Assembly (NCBI GenBank): GCA_919902775.1
Contig: CAKKRJ010000001.1
Span: forward strand, 56,156 to 120,155
DNA length: 64,000 nt
Source: Burkholderiaceae bacterium
GTDB taxonomy: Bacteria > Pseudomonadota > Gammaproteobacteria > Burkholderiales > Burkholderiaceae_C
Direction of reading: 5' to 3'
The translations under genes and the position numbers were made by a program. The stretch's first letter is position 1; each line of letters opens with the position of its first letter. Below are positions 48,781-58,615 of the stretch, in pieces. The notes under the pieces are model-generated. The model had not been told where the DNA came from, searched no databases, and saw only the letters and a program-made list of their open reading frames with translations.

Positions 48781-49985
48781 ACCCCAATCCTCAAGACGAC
48801 AACCGTTCGTCCACGCCAGAAACTGCTGGCCGTCCATCCCGGGCCGATGCGCCAGCCGAGTCGGTTTACAAGCCGATTGAACTGGCCGATGTCGTCTCGG
48901 GGCAGTTCGATGACGAAGAAGCCGCTGACGCGGTGGCCATCGACCTGGGCAAGCGCGTGCTGGCCCCCCAGACCGACTCGCCCAAGCTGCACAAGGTCTT
49001 GGCCCAAGCGGGCATGGGTTCCCGTCTGGAGATGGAAAAGCTGATTCTGGAAGGCCGGATTTCGGTCAACAACGAACCCGCCCACGTGGGGCAGCGGGTC
49101 CAATACGGTGACCAGATCAAGGTCAACGGCAAGCCGATTCACATTCGCATTGACCCGCCCCCAGCGCGGGTGATCGCTTACCACAAGCCGGCAGGCGAGA
49201 TCGTCAGCCACGACGACCCGCAAAACCGGCCCTCGGTGTTTCGTAAATTGCCCCGTTTGCAAAACGGCAAATGGCAGTCTGTGGGCCGTCTGGACCTGAA
49301 CACCGAAGGCTTGCTGCTGTTCACCAGTTCCGGCGAGTTGGCCAATCAGTTGATGCACCCGCGCTTTGGTCTGGAGCGTGAATACGCGGTGCGCGTGCTG
49401 GGTGCCTTGAGCAAAGAAGAAAAGCAGCGTTTGCTGGACGGCGTGATGCTGGACGATGGCGCAGCCCAGTTTGGCTCGATCGAAGACGGTGGTGGCGAAG
49501 GTTCCAACTGCTGGTACCGCGTCACGATTTCGGAAGGCCGCAACCGCGAGGTGCGCCGCATGATGGAGGCCGTCGGCCACGCCGTCAGCCGCCTGATCCG
49601 CATCCGCTACGGCGCGATGGTGTTGCCGCACGGCTTGCGCCGAGGCGCCTGGCTGGAGTTGGACGAGTCCGATATCCGTGCGCTGATGCGCGCGGCAGGC
49701 ACCCTTGACCGCACACGGACCGCCGTGCCGCGACCAGTCTCCAGAACCGATCGCAATGACCGCCGCCCACGCACCGGTGGCCAGGGCCGCACCGGAACCG
49801 CTGTGCCGCGTGCGAAACCGGCGGCCAAGCCCAACCAGGCACCCGGTGGCTCCGGGCTGCATGCCAAATCGGATGCGCCGAAAAGTGAGGCCAAGTACAT
49901 CGGAGCCGAAAGTTTCAACCGACTGAAAAAAGCCCCGGGTGGTCCAGGGCGGGGCGGTCGCGGCGGCGGTGCTCGCAGCCGTTGA
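48777..49985 (+). CDS. rluB: 23S rRNA pseudouridine(2605) synthase RluB
   Basis: RsuA-family pseudouridine synthase. The 402 residues show a disordered acidic N-terminus (1-65), an S4 domain ([20 protein letters not shown]), the catalytic Asp173 in [10 protein letters not shown] and the family block [20 protein letters not shown]. About 85 residues of Arg/Gly/Pro-rich tail (from about 315) probably bind rRNA non-specifically. The ATG overlaps the scpB stop. scpB-rluB coupling is common in proteobacteria. Confidence 0.92.
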   Translation: MNPNPQDDNRSSTPETAGRPSRADAPAESVYKPIELADVVSGQFDDEEAADAVAIDLGKRVLAPQTDSPKLHKVLAQAGMGSRLEMEKLILEGRISVNNEPAHVGQRVQYGDQIKVNGKPIHIRIDPPPARVIAYHKPAGEIVSHDDPQNRPSVFRKLPRLQNGKWQSVGRLDLNTEGLLLFTSSGELANQLMHPRFGLEREYAVRVLGALSKEEKQRLLDGVMLDDGAAQFGSIEDGGGEGSNCWYRVTISEGRNREVRRMMEAVGHAVSRLIRIRYGAMVLPHGLRRGAWLELDESDIRALMRAAGTLDRTRTAVPRPVSRTDRNDRRPRTGGQGRTGTAVPRAKPAAKPNQAPGGSGLHAKSDAPKSEAKYIGAESFNRLKKAPGGPGRGGRGGGARSR

Positions 49986-50111
49986 TTTGGGTTTCTCCTG
50001 TGGGGCCATGCGGCCTCGCAGGGGCAGTTGAGCTGTCTGCTCAGGTTAGAATCAGAGGCTTTGCCACATGGCAAAAATGCTTCAAAACACTTTCGTTACA
50101 GGAAAAATACC

Positions 50112-50537
50112 ATGGCCATCGAACGCACTCTCTCCATCATCAAGCCTGACGCAGTCGCTAAGAACGTCATCGGTCAAATCTACGCACGTTTCGAAGCAGC
50201 CGGCCTGAAAGTGGTCGCAGCCAAGATGGCGCACCTGTCACGCGGCGAAGCCGAAGCTTTCTACGCTGTGCACAAAGCCCGTCCTTTCTTCAAGGACCTG
50301 GTTGACTTCATGATCTCTGGCCCCGTGATGATCCAGGCGCTGGAAGGCGAGAACGCCATTGCCAAGAACCGTGACCTGATGGGCGCGACCGATCCGAAGA
50401 AAGCCGACGCTGGCACCATCCGTGCTGACTTCGCTGACAGCATCGATGCCAACGCTGTGCACGGCTCTGACGCTCCTGAAACCGCTGCCGCTGAAGTTGC
50501 TTTCTTCTTCGCCGGCATGAACGTTTACGCACGCTGA
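50112..50537 (+). CDS. ndk: Nucleoside diphosphate kinase
   Basis: Transfers the gamma phosphate between nucleoside di- and triphosphates. The 141 residues are of standard length; the phosphohistidine is His117 in NAVHGSD, and the N-terminus [15 protein letters not shown] is typical. ATG 50112 is chosen because the family starts there; the frame is open from 50028 without similarity. A TAGAAT at 50047-50052 may be a -10 element. It is the first gene of the long ndk-to-purA cluster. Confidence 0.97.
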   Translation: MAIERTLSIIKPDAVAKNVIGQIYARFEAAGLKVVAAKMAHLSRGEAEAFYAVHKARPFFKDLVDFMISGPVMIQALEGENAIAKNRDLMGATDPKKADAGTIRADFADSIDANAVHGSDAPETAAAEVAFFFAGMNVYAR

Positions 50538-50569
50538 TAGCGTCGCGGCTCCAGCGCGACCCCGATCCC

Positions 50570-51721
50570 ATGACGGCCAACCTTCTCGAATTTGACCTGG
50601 AAGGTCTGGCCGTTTTTTGCGAAGGATTGGGCGAAAAACGCTTCCGGGCCACCCAGTTGTTCCGCTGGATTCACCAGCGGGGCGCTGCTGATTTTGATCA
50701 GATGAGTGATTTGGCCAAGTCCTTGCGCCAAAAGCTCCAGTCTCACGCGCACGTTTTGGCGCTGCCCGTGATCAGCCAGCACATATCGACCGACGGCACC
50801 ATCAAGTGGCTGTTCGACGTCGGCGATGGCAATGCCATCGAATCGGTGTTCATCCCCGAAGACGACCGGGGCACCTTGTGCATTTCTTCCCAGGCCGGTT
50901 GTGCCGTGGGTTGCCGTTTTTGCTCCACCGGTCACCAGGGTTTCAGCCGCAACCTGAGCACGGGCGAAATTCTGGCCCAGTTGTGGTTTGCTGAACACTT
51001 TTTGCGCAAGCACCTCCAGACCGAAGAGCGCGTCATCTCCAATGTGGTGATGATGGGCATGGGGGAACCTCTGCAAAACTATTCGGCCCTGGTGCCGGCT
51101 TTGCGCGCCATGCTCGATGACCATGGCTATGGCCTGTCGCGTCGCCGGGTCACGGTGTCCACCTCGGGTGTGGTGCCCATGATCGAGCGCCTGTCGGCCG
51201 ATTGTCCGGTGGCATTGGCGGTGTCTCTGCATGCCCCCCATGACGCCTTGCGCGACAACCTGGTGCCGCTCAACCGCAAATACCCGCTGGATGAACTGAT
51301 GCAAGCTTGCATCGCTTATCTGGCCCATGCGCCGCGTGACTTCATCACGTTTGAATATTGCATGCTCGATGGCGTCAATGACCAGCCCGAGCACGCCCAC
51401 CAGCTGATTGACTTGGTGCAAAAGCACGCCAGACAGGGCTTGCGCTGCAAGTTCAATTTGATCCCTTTCAACCCGTTCCCGGCTTCCGGTTTGTTGCGCT
51501 CGTCCCAGGCCCGTGTGCAGGCCTTTGCCAAACAATTGCAAGACGCCGGTCTGGTGACCACGGTGCGCAAAACGCGGGGTGACGACATCGATGCGGCTTG
51601 CGGGCAATTGGCCGGTGATGTAAAAGACCGCACACAAGTCCAAAACCGCATGGCGCAGCAGCGCACCATTGTGTGGTCGCCTGCCGCTGTGCCTCCACCC
51701 CAGGAGTCTGGTGATGTCTGA
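50570..51721 (+). CDS. rlmN: Dual-specificity 23S rRNA/tRNA adenine-C2 methyltransferase RlmN
   Basis: Radical-SAM enzyme that methylates A2503 of 23S rRNA and A37 of some tRNAs. In the 383 residues the cluster cysteines are Cys111, Cys115 and Cys118 ([12 protein letters not shown]). [13 protein letters not shown] and [10 protein letters not shown] are typical. The C-terminal cysteine needed for the methyl-transfer mechanism is present (DAACGQLAG). It lies 32 bases after ndk, and its end overlaps the rodZ-like gene by 8 bases. Confidence 0.95.
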   Translation: MTANLLEFDLEGLAVFCEGLGEKRFRATQLFRWIHQRGAADFDQMSDLAKSLRQKLQSHAHVLALPVISQHISTDGTIKWLFDVGDGNAIESVFIPEDDRGTLCISSQAGCAVGCRFCSTGHQGFSRNLSTGEILAQLWFAEHFLRKHLQTEERVISNVVMMGMGEPLQNYSALVPALRAMLDDHGYGLSRRRVTVSTSGVVPMIERLSADCPVALAVSLHAPHDALRDNLVPLNRKYPLDELMQACIAYLAHAPRDFITFEYCMLDGVNDQPEHAHQLIDLVQKHARQGLRCKFNLIPFNPFPASGLLRSSQARVQAFAKQLQDAGLVTTVRKTRGDDIDAACGQLAGDVKDRTQVQNRMAQQRTIVWSPAAVPPPQESGDV

Positions 51722-52430
51722 AATCCCGTCCTTGAATGCGCCTTCAGCCCCAGAATCCGGCCCTGCGCCAGAGGGCGCGCTGACCGCAGGTCAGCTGCTC
51801 CAAGCCGCGCGGCTGCGAGCGGGGGTGGATTTGCTGATGTTGTCGCTGAGCCTGAAAGTCCCTGTTGGCCGACTGGAGGCGTTGGAGGCCGACCAGCACC
51901 CGGCTGACCAGAGCCCCGTATTTGCCCGTTCGTTGGCGGCTGCGGTCAGCCGACGGCTGGGCGTGGATCCCGCGCCCATTTTGGCGTTGCTGCCGCAAGC
52001 GGCCAACTACCTTGAGCCCCATGGCGCTGTGCGCCATGCGCTCATCACACCGACAGCTTTTGCCCAGACACAACGGCCCGCAGCGAAATTCCGGGCCGCC
52101 ACTTGGTCGACCGCGCTGGGGATGGTCTTGCTGATTGCGGCCTTGATTTGGTTGCCTGGCCCGTCCCAGTGGACTTGGGTCCATGGGGTTTGGGCCGCTC
52201 TGGGCGCAGGTGCCAACAACGAACGCGCTGTCACCGTCGAGCCCCAGGTGGTGCTGCCTGTGCCTGCAGCCCCCGAAGCCTTGCCGCTGGGGGCGGTGGT
52301 CGTCGTGCCATCGCAAGCCGAGTCGTCGGCCCCCGCGACGGTGCCTCAAGCCCCCGTGGGCCAGTCCATCCGACCCGCATCCGCCAGTGATGTCATTGGC
52401 AGTGGGGCCCGTTCCGAGGTGAAACCATGA
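51714..52430 (+). CDS. RodZ-like helix-turn-helix membrane protein, lacking the C-terminal domain
   Basis: Position and N-terminus match RodZ, which links MreB to the membrane. Residues 24-93 form the HTH_25 domain ([45 protein letters not shown]). A single membrane helix follows at about 131-148. The remaining 90 residues are a low-complexity Ala/Pro/Val stretch without the beta-rich DUF4115 domain that usually ends RodZ (about 300-340 residues in E. coli-like proteins, 238 here). No frameshift into such a domain is seen before ispG. The ATG overlaps rlmN and the stop overlaps ispG. Confidence 0.82.
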   Translation: MSEIPSLNAPSAPESGPAPEGALTAGQLLQAARLRAGVDLLMLSLSLKVPVGRLEALEADQHPADQSPVFARSLAAAVSRRLGVDPAPILALLPQAANYLEPHGAVRHALITPTAFAQTQRPAAKFRAATWSTALGMVLLIAALIWLPGPSQWTWVHGVWAALGAGANNERAVTVEPQVVLPVPAAPEALPLGAVVVVPSQAESSAPATVPQAPVGQSIRPASASDVIGSGARSEVKP

Positions 52431-53698
52431 GCGTCCCATCCCCCATTGCCATCGCCGTGCCCGCACAGCGTCAAAGCCGCCAGTCCAAAGTGGTCTGGGG
52501 CTCCCGCGTGGTGACGGTGGGCGGCGGCGCTCCCGTGCGCGTGCAGTCCATGACCAACACCGACACGGTGGATGTGATCGGCACGGCCATCCAGGTCAAG
52601 GAACTGGCACTTGCTGGCTCCGAGATGGTGCGCATCACCGTCAACACGCCCGAGGCGGCGCAGGCTGTGCCGCACATTCGCGACCAACTCGACAAGATGG
52701 GCATCGACGTGCCCCTGATCGGTGACTTCCATTACAACGGCCACCGCCTGTTGACCGACTACCCGGCCTGCGCACAGGCGCTGTCCAAGTACCGCATCAA
52801 CCCCGGCAACGTGGGCAAGGGCGACAAACGCGATGTGCAGTTCGGTCAGATGATCGAAGCGGCCATGCGTTATGACAAGGCCATCCGCATTGGTGTGAAT
52901 TGGGGCAGCCTGGATCAGGAATTGCTGGCCGACTTGATGGACACCAACAGCCAGCGTGCCGCGCCTTGGGAAGCCCGTCAGGTGATGTACGAAGCCTTGA
53001 TTTCTTCGGCCATTTCTTCTGCCCAGCGGGCCGAGGCCATGGGTCTCAACGGCGCGCAAATCGCGTTGTCGTGTAAGGTGTCGGGCGTGCAAGACCTGAT
53101 CTCGGTCTACCGCGAGTTGGGCCGCCGCACCGATTACGCCTTGCACCTGGGCCTGACCGAAGCAGGCATGGGCACCAAGGGCACGGTGGCGTCGGCCACG
53201 GCCTTGTCCATCTTGCTGCAAGAAGGCATTGGCGACACCATCCGTGTCTCGCTCACGCCCCAGCCGGGTGAGGCGCGCACGCAAGAGGTGGTGATTGCCG
53301 CCGAAATTTTGCAATCGCTGGGCTTGCGCATTTTTGTGCCCAGCGTCACGGCATGCCCTGGCTGTGGTCGCACGACCAGCAGCACCTTCCAGGAATTGGC
53401 CAAGCAAATCGACGACTTCTTGCGCGCCCAGATGCCTGTCTGGCGCAGCCGCTACCCCGGGGTGGAAAACCTCAAGGTGGCGGTCATGGGTTGCATCGTC
53501 AATGGCCCGGGTGAAAGCAAGCACGCCGACATCGGCATCAGCTTGCCCGGCACGGGCGAGGCACCTGCCGCGCCGGTGTTCATCGACGGCGAAAAGCGCC
53601 TGACTTTGCGCGGCGAAGGCATTGCGCAAGAATTTCAGGGGCTGGTTGAAAACTACATCGAGAACCGTTTTGGTTCCGGATCTGCTGAGAAAAAATGA
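52427..53698 (+). CDS. ispG: 4-hydroxy-3-methylbut-2-en-1-yl diphosphate synthase IspG
   Basis: 4Fe-4S enzyme of the MEP isoprenoid pathway (423 residues). It has the N-terminal barrel start VQSMTNTDT, and the cluster ligands are in CPGCGRTT and GCIVNGPGE near the C-terminus. [10 protein letters not shown] and similar loops are typical of the betaproteobacterial form. The ATG overlaps the preceding stop (ATGA), and the stop overlaps hisS. Confidence 0.96.
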   Translation: MSVPSPIAIAVPAQRQSRQSKVVWGSRVVTVGGGAPVRVQSMTNTDTVDVIGTAIQVKELALAGSEMVRITVNTPEAAQAVPHIRDQLDKMGIDVPLIGDFHYNGHRLLTDYPACAQALSKYRINPGNVGKGDKRDVQFGQMIEAAMRYDKAIRIGVNWGSLDQELLADLMDTNSQRAAPWEARQVMYEALISSAISSAQRAEAMGLNGAQIALSCKVSGVQDLISVYRELGRRTDYALHLGLTEAGMGTKGTVASATALSILLQEGIGDTIRVSLTPQPGEARTQEVVIAAEILQSLGLRIFVPSVTACPGCGRTTSSTFQELAKQIDDFLRAQMPVWRSRYPGVENLKVAVMGCIVNGPGESKHADIGISLPGTGEAPAAPVFIDGEKRLTLRGEGIAQEFQGLVENYIENRFGSGSAEKK

Positions 53699-55035
53699 GC
53701 GAGCCTGTTCAAGTCACACCATCCCAAGCCACCCCCAAAACCACCAAGGCACAGCGCCTGGTGGGCGTGAAGGGCATGAACGATATCCTGCCGCCCGACT
53801 CGGCGCGCTGGGAATGGCTGGAAACCCAAGTCCGGGCCCTGATGGCCCGCTACGCCTACCGCAATGTGCGCTTGCCCATCGTGGAGCCGACCGCACTGTT
53901 TGTGCGCGGGCTGGGCGAGGTGACCGACATCGTCGAAAAGGAGATGTACTCCTTTGAAGACCGGCTGAACGGTGAGCAACTTACCTTGCGTCCCGAAGGC
54001 ACGGCGGGTCTGGTGCGTGCCGTGGTCGAACACAACCTGCTGTACGAAGGTGGCAAGCGCTTGTACTACATGGGCCCGATGTTCCGCCACGAGCGGCCAC
54101 AACGCGGGCGTTACCGCCAGTTCCACCAGATTGGCGCCGAGGTGCTGGGCTTTGGGGGCCCTGAGGTCGATGCCGAACTCATCTTGCTGGCCAACGACCT
54201 CTGGAAAGAACTGGGGCTGAAAGACGTGCGCCTGGAACTCAACAGCCTCGGGCAGCCGGCCGAACGTCAGGCACACCGCGCGGCGTTGATCGCCCACCTC
54301 GAACAGCACAGCGATGTGCTGGATGAAGAAGCCAAACGCCGCCTGCACAGCAACCCACTGCGCATTCTGGACACCAAGAACCCGGCCATGCAGTCCGTGG
54401 TCGAGTCGGCGCCGCGCCTGCTTGATTTTTTGGGCGAAGCCTCGTTGGCACACTTCACTGCGGTCAAAGCGATCCTGGACGCCAACGGCGTGGCCTACAG
54501 CATCAATCCGCGGCTGGTGCGGGGCATGGATTACTACAACCTCACCGTGTTCGAGTTCATCACCACCAGCCTGGGCGCTCAGGGCACGATCTGTGGCGGT
54601 GGCCGCTACGACTACCTGGTAGAGCAAATTGGCGGCAAGCCATCGCCTGCCGTGGGCTGGGCGCTGGGTGTCGAGCGCGTGCTCGAATTGATCAAGGAGC
54701 AGGGCGAGGCCTTGCCCGAACTGGCACCCGATGTGTACGCCATCATTCCCGAGACGGCTGCACTGCCCGTGGCCATGCAGGTGCTGCAAGCCTTGCGTGC
54801 CCAAGGCGTGACGGCCCAGATGCACGCCGGCAGTGGCGAAGGCATGGGCAGCATGAAGTCCCAATTCAAGAAAGCCGATGCCTCGGGTGCGCGTTTTGCC
54901 CTGGTGTTCGGGGCCGAAGAATTGGCGCAAGGCCGGGTGGCGGTCAAATCGCTGCGCGACGGCGCAGGTGCCCAGCGGACAGAGTCTTTGGCCACGGCGG
55001 CCGACTGGGCCCACAGCCTACAATCTTCGCTTTGA
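53695..55035 (+). CDS. hisS: Histidine--tRNA ligase
   Basis: Class II aminoacyl-tRNA synthetase (446 residues). Visible motifs: [12 protein letters not shown] near the start, [13 protein letters not shown], motif 2 [15 protein letters not shown], the histidine-binding [14 protein letters not shown], motif 3 [13 protein letters not shown], and an anticodon-binding domain at the C-terminus. The 4-base overlap with ispG indicates coupling. The distant paralogue hisZ lies later in the same cluster. Confidence 0.97.
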   Translation: MSEPVQVTPSQATPKTTKAQRLVGVKGMNDILPPDSARWEWLETQVRALMARYAYRNVRLPIVEPTALFVRGLGEVTDIVEKEMYSFEDRLNGEQLTLRPEGTAGLVRAVVEHNLLYEGGKRLYYMGPMFRHERPQRGRYRQFHQIGAEVLGFGGPEVDAELILLANDLWKELGLKDVRLELNSLGQPAERQAHRAALIAHLEQHSDVLDEEAKRRLHSNPLRILDTKNPAMQSVVESAPRLLDFLGEASLAHFTAVKAILDANGVAYSINPRLVRGMDYYNLTVFEFITTSLGAQGTICGGGRYDYLVEQIGGKPSPAVGWALGVERVLELIKEQGEALPELAPDVYAIIPETAALPVAMQVLQALRAQGVTAQMHAGSGEGMGSMKSQFKKADASGARFALVFGAEELAQGRVAVKSLRDGAGAQRTESLATAADWAHSLQSSL

Positions 55036-55062
55036 TGCGCAACCAGCAGTACAACACACACC

Positions 55063-55734
55063 ATGGCCAAAGCACTCGACCTTGAAGAACAAGAACAACT
55101 CGACCAGATCAAGCATTTCTGGCGCACCTGGGGCAACCTGATTTCCTGGGTGCTGATTGCCGTGCTGGGCAGTTACGCCGCCTGGAATGCTTACCAGTAT
55201 TGGGAGAGAACCCAGGCGGTCAAAGCCGCTGCGCTGTACGACGAAGTCGAACGCGCCGTGGCCTCGGGTGAGGTGTCCCGTGTCGAGCGCAGTCTGGCCG
55301 ACATGAAAGACAAGTTTGGCTCGACGCAATTTGCCCAGCAATCGGCGTTGTTGGCGGCCAAAAGTCTCCACGCCCAGGGCAAGTCCGACGCGGCGCGTGA
55401 CGCTTTGGCTTGGGTGGCCAGTGGCGCCTCCGACAAGGCTTACCGCGACATTGCACGTTTGCGTCTGGCCGCTTTGCAGCTCGACGCCAAGGCCTACGAC
55501 GACGCGTTGAAGCAACTGGGCATGGAGTTCACGCCGGCGATGGCCGGTCTGGCGGCCGACCTGCGTGGCGATGTCTTGCAAGCCAAGGGCCAAACCGCTG
55601 AAGCCATCTTGGCCTACCAGCAGGCTTGGCAAAAATTGGCAGACACCCCTGATTACCAGCGTTTGGTGCAAGCCAAACTCAACGCCTTGGGCATCGACCC
55701 TGATGCGGCGGCTGTTTCGGAGACTGCAAAGTGA
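55063..55734 (+). CDS. yfgM: YfgM-like TPR membrane protein
   Basis: Inner-membrane protein with one N-terminal helix (about 25-45, LISWVLIAVLGSYAAWNAYQ) and a periplasmic TPR-like domain (223 residues, Tpr_21 family). In E. coli YfgM works with PpiD near the Sec translocon as a periplasmic chaperone-linked factor. It lies between hisS and bamB as in most proteobacteria. Its stop overlaps the bamB ATG. Confidence 0.88.
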   Translation: MAKALDLEEQEQLDQIKHFWRTWGNLISWVLIAVLGSYAAWNAYQYWERTQAVKAAALYDEVERAVASGEVSRVERSLADMKDKFGSTQFAQQSALLAAKSLHAQGKSDAARDALAWVASGASDKAYRDIARLRLAALQLDAKAYDDALKQLGMEFTPAMAGLAADLRGDVLQAKGQTAEAILAYQQAWQKLADTPDYQRLVQAKLNALGIDPDAAAVSETAK

Positions 55735-56867
55735 TGACTGTCTTTTCGCACATCGGGTCGCGCTTGACTTTGCTGGGGGTCTTGGCGCTGTCGATCGCCG
55801 CTTGTTCCAGCGCGCCTGAGAAGCCGCAGCCCGCGGCTTTGCCGGCCGTGACGGGCCAGTTGGCGGTGCAAAAAGCCTGGACCAACAGCGTGGGGCCTGT
55901 GACCACGCCGCTGTTGGCCTCGGTCCATGGCGACCAAGTGGCGGTGGCCTCTACCCAGGGCCAGGTGGCCTTGATCAGCGCGAGCACGGGCCAGGATGTC
56001 TGGCGCATCAAGCTCGACAACCCCATTCAGGCGGGCGTGGGTGGCGATGGTCAGCGCTTTGCCGTGGTCACGCAAAACAACGAAGTGGTGGCGATCGAAG
56101 CCGGCAAGGTGGTGTGGCGTTACCGCCTGCCCGCAGTGTCTTACACCGCCCCCCTGGTCGCTGGTGCCCGCGTTTTTGTATTGACGGCCGACCGTGCGGT
56201 CACCGCGCTGGATGGCGCGTCCGGGCAAAAACTCTGGACCCAGCAGCGCAGCGGCGATCCCCTGGTGTTGCAACAAGCCGGCTTGTTGGTCCCGTTTGGC
56301 GACACCTTGTTGGCCGGCTGGGGCGGGCGCCTGGTTTCTTTGAACCCGACCACAGGCGCTGTGCGTTGGGAAACACTGGTCGGCTCGTCGCGTGGCACCA
56401 ACGAAGTGGAACGTTTGGTGGATGTGGTTGCCGGCGCCAGTCGCCTGGGCAACGCGGTGTGCGTGCGCGCATTCCAGGCGGCCGTGTCGTGTGTGGCTGC
56501 CGACCGTGGCACGGTCCTGTGGTCGCGTCCAGCGCAAGGCCATGTTGGCCTGGACGGCGATGAGCAGTTTGTTTTTGGTGCCGAGTCCGACAGCAAGGTC
56601 GTGGCTTGGCCGCGTCAAGGGGGGCAGCCCGCCTGGACGCAAGAGGGCTTGCGCTTTCGGGGCCTGACGGCACCTTTGGTGCTGGGGCGCTCGGTGGTGT
56701 TGGGTGATGACAAGGGCTTGCTCCATTTCCTGTCGCGTCAGGATGGGCAGCTTTTGCAGCGCTTGAGCACGGACGGCAGTGCCATTGTGGGCAAGCCGGT
56801 GGCCGCAGGCCAAACTTTGGTGGTGGTGACACGCACCGGGGGCGTCTTCGGATTTCGCCCTGAATGA
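55734..56867 (+). CDS. bamB: Outer membrane assembly lipoprotein BamB
   Basis: Beta-propeller lipoprotein that supports BamA in outer-membrane protein insertion. The 377 residues carry a signal peptide with lipidated Cys24 (SIAACSS), followed by PQQ-like repeats such as DVWRIKLDNPI, KVVWRYRLPAV, QKLWTQQ and GAVRWETLVG, each with a conserved Trp. The ATG at 55734 forms a TGATG with the upstream stop; a GTG 3 bases earlier is an alternative. bamD is also in this window, about 9 kb away. Confidence 0.93.
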   Translation: MTVFSHIGSRLTLLGVLALSIAACSSAPEKPQPAALPAVTGQLAVQKAWTNSVGPVTTPLLASVHGDQVAVASTQGQVALISASTGQDVWRIKLDNPIQAGVGGDGQRFAVVTQNNEVVAIEAGKVVWRYRLPAVSYTAPLVAGARVFVLTADRAVTALDGASGQKLWTQQRSGDPLVLQQAGLLVPFGDTLLAGWGGRLVSLNPTTGAVRWETLVGSSRGTNEVERLVDVVAGASRLGNAVCVRAFQAAVSCVAADRGTVLWSRPAQGHVGLDGDEQFVFGAESDSKVVAWPRQGGQPAWTQEGLRFRGLTAPLVLGRSVVLGDDKGLLHFLSRQDGQLLQRLSTDGSAIVGKPVAAGQTLVVVTRTGGVFGFRPE

Positions 56868-56886
56868 TGGATCGGAAAATTTTTAA

Positions 56887-58227
56887 GTGAAACCTGTATT
56901 GGCCCTCGTAGGCCGCCCCAATGTGGGCAAATCCACGCTGTTCAACCGACTCACCAAGAGCCGGGACGCCATAGTGGCCGATTTTGCGGGCTTGACCCGT
57001 GACCGCCATTACGGCAATGGCAAACAAGGCCGTCAGGAATTCATCGTCATTGACACGGGCGGTTTTGAGCCCGATGCCAGCAGCGGCATTTACAAAGAGA
57101 TGGCCAAACAAACGCAGCAGGCGGTGGCCGAGGCGGATGTGGTCATTTTCGTGGTCGATGCGCGCGGCGGCTTGTCGGCGCAAGACCACGACATCGCCAA
57201 GTACCTGCGCAAGATCGGCAAGCCCTGTCTGTTGGTGGCCAACAAGGCCGAAGGCATGCTCGAAGGCATCCAGCTCACCGAGTTTTATGAATTGGGCCTG
57301 GGCGAGGTGATTGCCATCTCGGCCGCGCACGGCCAAGGCACGCGCGGCCTGGTGGAACTGGCGCTCGAGTCCCTCCACCTGCCCGAAGAGCCGGAAGAAA
57401 CCGAAGCAGACCCTTCGGTCGTCAAGCTGGCCGTGGCCGGGCGCCCCAACGTGGGCAAATCGACCCTGATCAACACCTGGCTGGGGGAAGAGCGTCTGGT
57501 GGCGTTTGACATGCCTGGCACCACGCGCGATGCGATTTCGGTGCCCTTTGAGCGCCAGGGTCAAAAGTTCGAGCTGATCGACACCGCCGGTTTGCGCCGC
57601 AAGGGCAAGGTGTTTGAAGCCATCGAGAAGTTTTCGGTCGTCAAAACCCTGCAAGCCATCGAGTCGGCCAACGTGGTGCTGTTGCTGCTCGACGCCGAGC
57701 AGGGCGTGACCGACCAGGATGCGCACATTGCCGGCTATGCGCTCGAAAGCGGTCGCGCCATGGTGCTGGCCGTGAACAAGTGGGATGCGGTCGATGAATA
57801 CCAGCGCCAGTTGGTGCAGCGTTCCATCGAAACGCGGCTGCCTTTCCTGAGCTTTGCCAACATGCATTTCATCTCGGCCAAAAAGCGTCAGGGATTGGGC
57901 CCCGTTTGGGCCTCCATCATCCAGGCGCACAAATCGGCCATGTGCAAGATGAGCACGCCGGTGTTGACGCGCTTGCTGCTGGAGGCGGTTCAATTCCAGA
58001 GCCCGCAGCGTGGCGGCATGTTCCGACCCAAGCTGCGTTATGCGCACCAGGGCGGCATGAACCCGCCGGTGATCGTGATCCACGGCAATTCGCTGGAACA
58101 CGTCACCGACACCTACAAGCGCTTTCTGGAAGGGCGTTTTCGCAAGGCCTTCAGTTTGTCGGGGACGCCGCTGCGGATCGAAATGAAAACATCCACCAAC
58201 CCTTATGCAGACAAGGAATCCGGCTGA
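56887..58227 (+). CDS. der: Ribosome biogenesis GTPase Der (EngA)
   Basis: Double-GTPase needed for 50S assembly. The 446 residues contain two G domains, each with GRPNVGKST (first from residue 9, second from residue 185), DTGGF/DTAGLR switch motifs and NKAEG/NKWDA specificity motifs, and a C-terminal KH-like domain ([20 protein letters not shown]). The start is GTG 56887. It lies 19 bases after bamB. Confidence 0.96.
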   Translation: MKPVLALVGRPNVGKSTLFNRLTKSRDAIVADFAGLTRDRHYGNGKQGRQEFIVIDTGGFEPDASSGIYKEMAKQTQQAVAEADVVIFVVDARGGLSAQDHDIAKYLRKIGKPCLLVANKAEGMLEGIQLTEFYELGLGEVIAISAAHGQGTRGLVELALESLHLPEEPEETEADPSVVKLAVAGRPNVGKSTLINTWLGEERLVAFDMPGTTRDAISVPFERQGQKFELIDTAGLRRKGKVFEAIEKFSVVKTLQAIESANVVLLLLDAEQGVTDQDAHIAGYALESGRAMVLAVNKWDAVDEYQRQLVQRSIETRLPFLSFANMHFISAKKRQGLGPVWASIIQAHKSAMCKMSTPVLTRLLLEAVQFQSPQRGGMFRPKLRYAHQGGMNPPVIVIHGNSLEHVTDTYKRFLEGRFRKAFSLSGTPLRIEMKTSTNPYADKESG

Positions 58228-58316
58228 GATGTGAGGAAATCCACTTTTCTCAAAAATCGCCGCCATCCCCCTGTGGTAAGGTCGCAGCTTCAAAACTTCT
58301 GAACACGGAGAATATC

Positions 58317-58562
58317 GTGAGCAACAAAGGTCAACTTTTGCAAGACCCCTTCTTGAATGCACTGCGCCGCGAGCATGTGCCCGTCTCGATTTACCTCGTG
58401 AATGGCATCAAGCTGCAAGGCCAGATTGAATCGTTCGATCAGTACGTGGTGCTCTTGCGCAACACCGTCACCCAGATGGTTTACAAGCACGCCATTTCGA
58501 CCATCGTTCCCGGTCGTTCTGTGACTTTCAGCACACCCGAAACGGGTGAAATCACGGCTTGA
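58317..58562 (+). CDS. hfq: RNA chaperone Hfq
   Basis: Hexameric Sm-like protein that pairs small RNAs with mRNAs. The 81 residues show the complete Sm motifs: [35 protein letters not shown] and the Sm2 block [14 protein letters not shown]. The C-terminal tail is very short compared with the 102-residue E. coli protein, as is usual in betaproteobacteria. The start is GTG 58317 after ACGGAG. The der-hfq-hflX-hflK-hflC order is classical. Confidence 0.97.
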   Translation: MSNKGQLLQDPFLNALRREHVPVSIYLVNGIKLQGQIESFDQYVVLLRNTVTQMVYKHAISTIVPGRSVTFSTPETGEITA

Positions 58563-58563
58563 T

Positions 58564-58600
58564 GCGGTGGTTTTTTTGACCGGCGGTCTCAAACCACCGC
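58564..58600 (+). promoter_or_regulatory. Hairpin in the hfq-hflX gap
   Basis: GCGGTGGTTT (58564-58573) pairs with AAACCACCGC (58591-58600), a 10-bp perfect stem. The loop holds a second short dyad, GACC and GGTC. There is no T run after it on the plus strand, so it is not a standard terminator. It lies 16 bases before the hflX TTG start. Confidence 0.45.
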
Positions 58601-58615
58601 CAGAGGCTGCTGACA

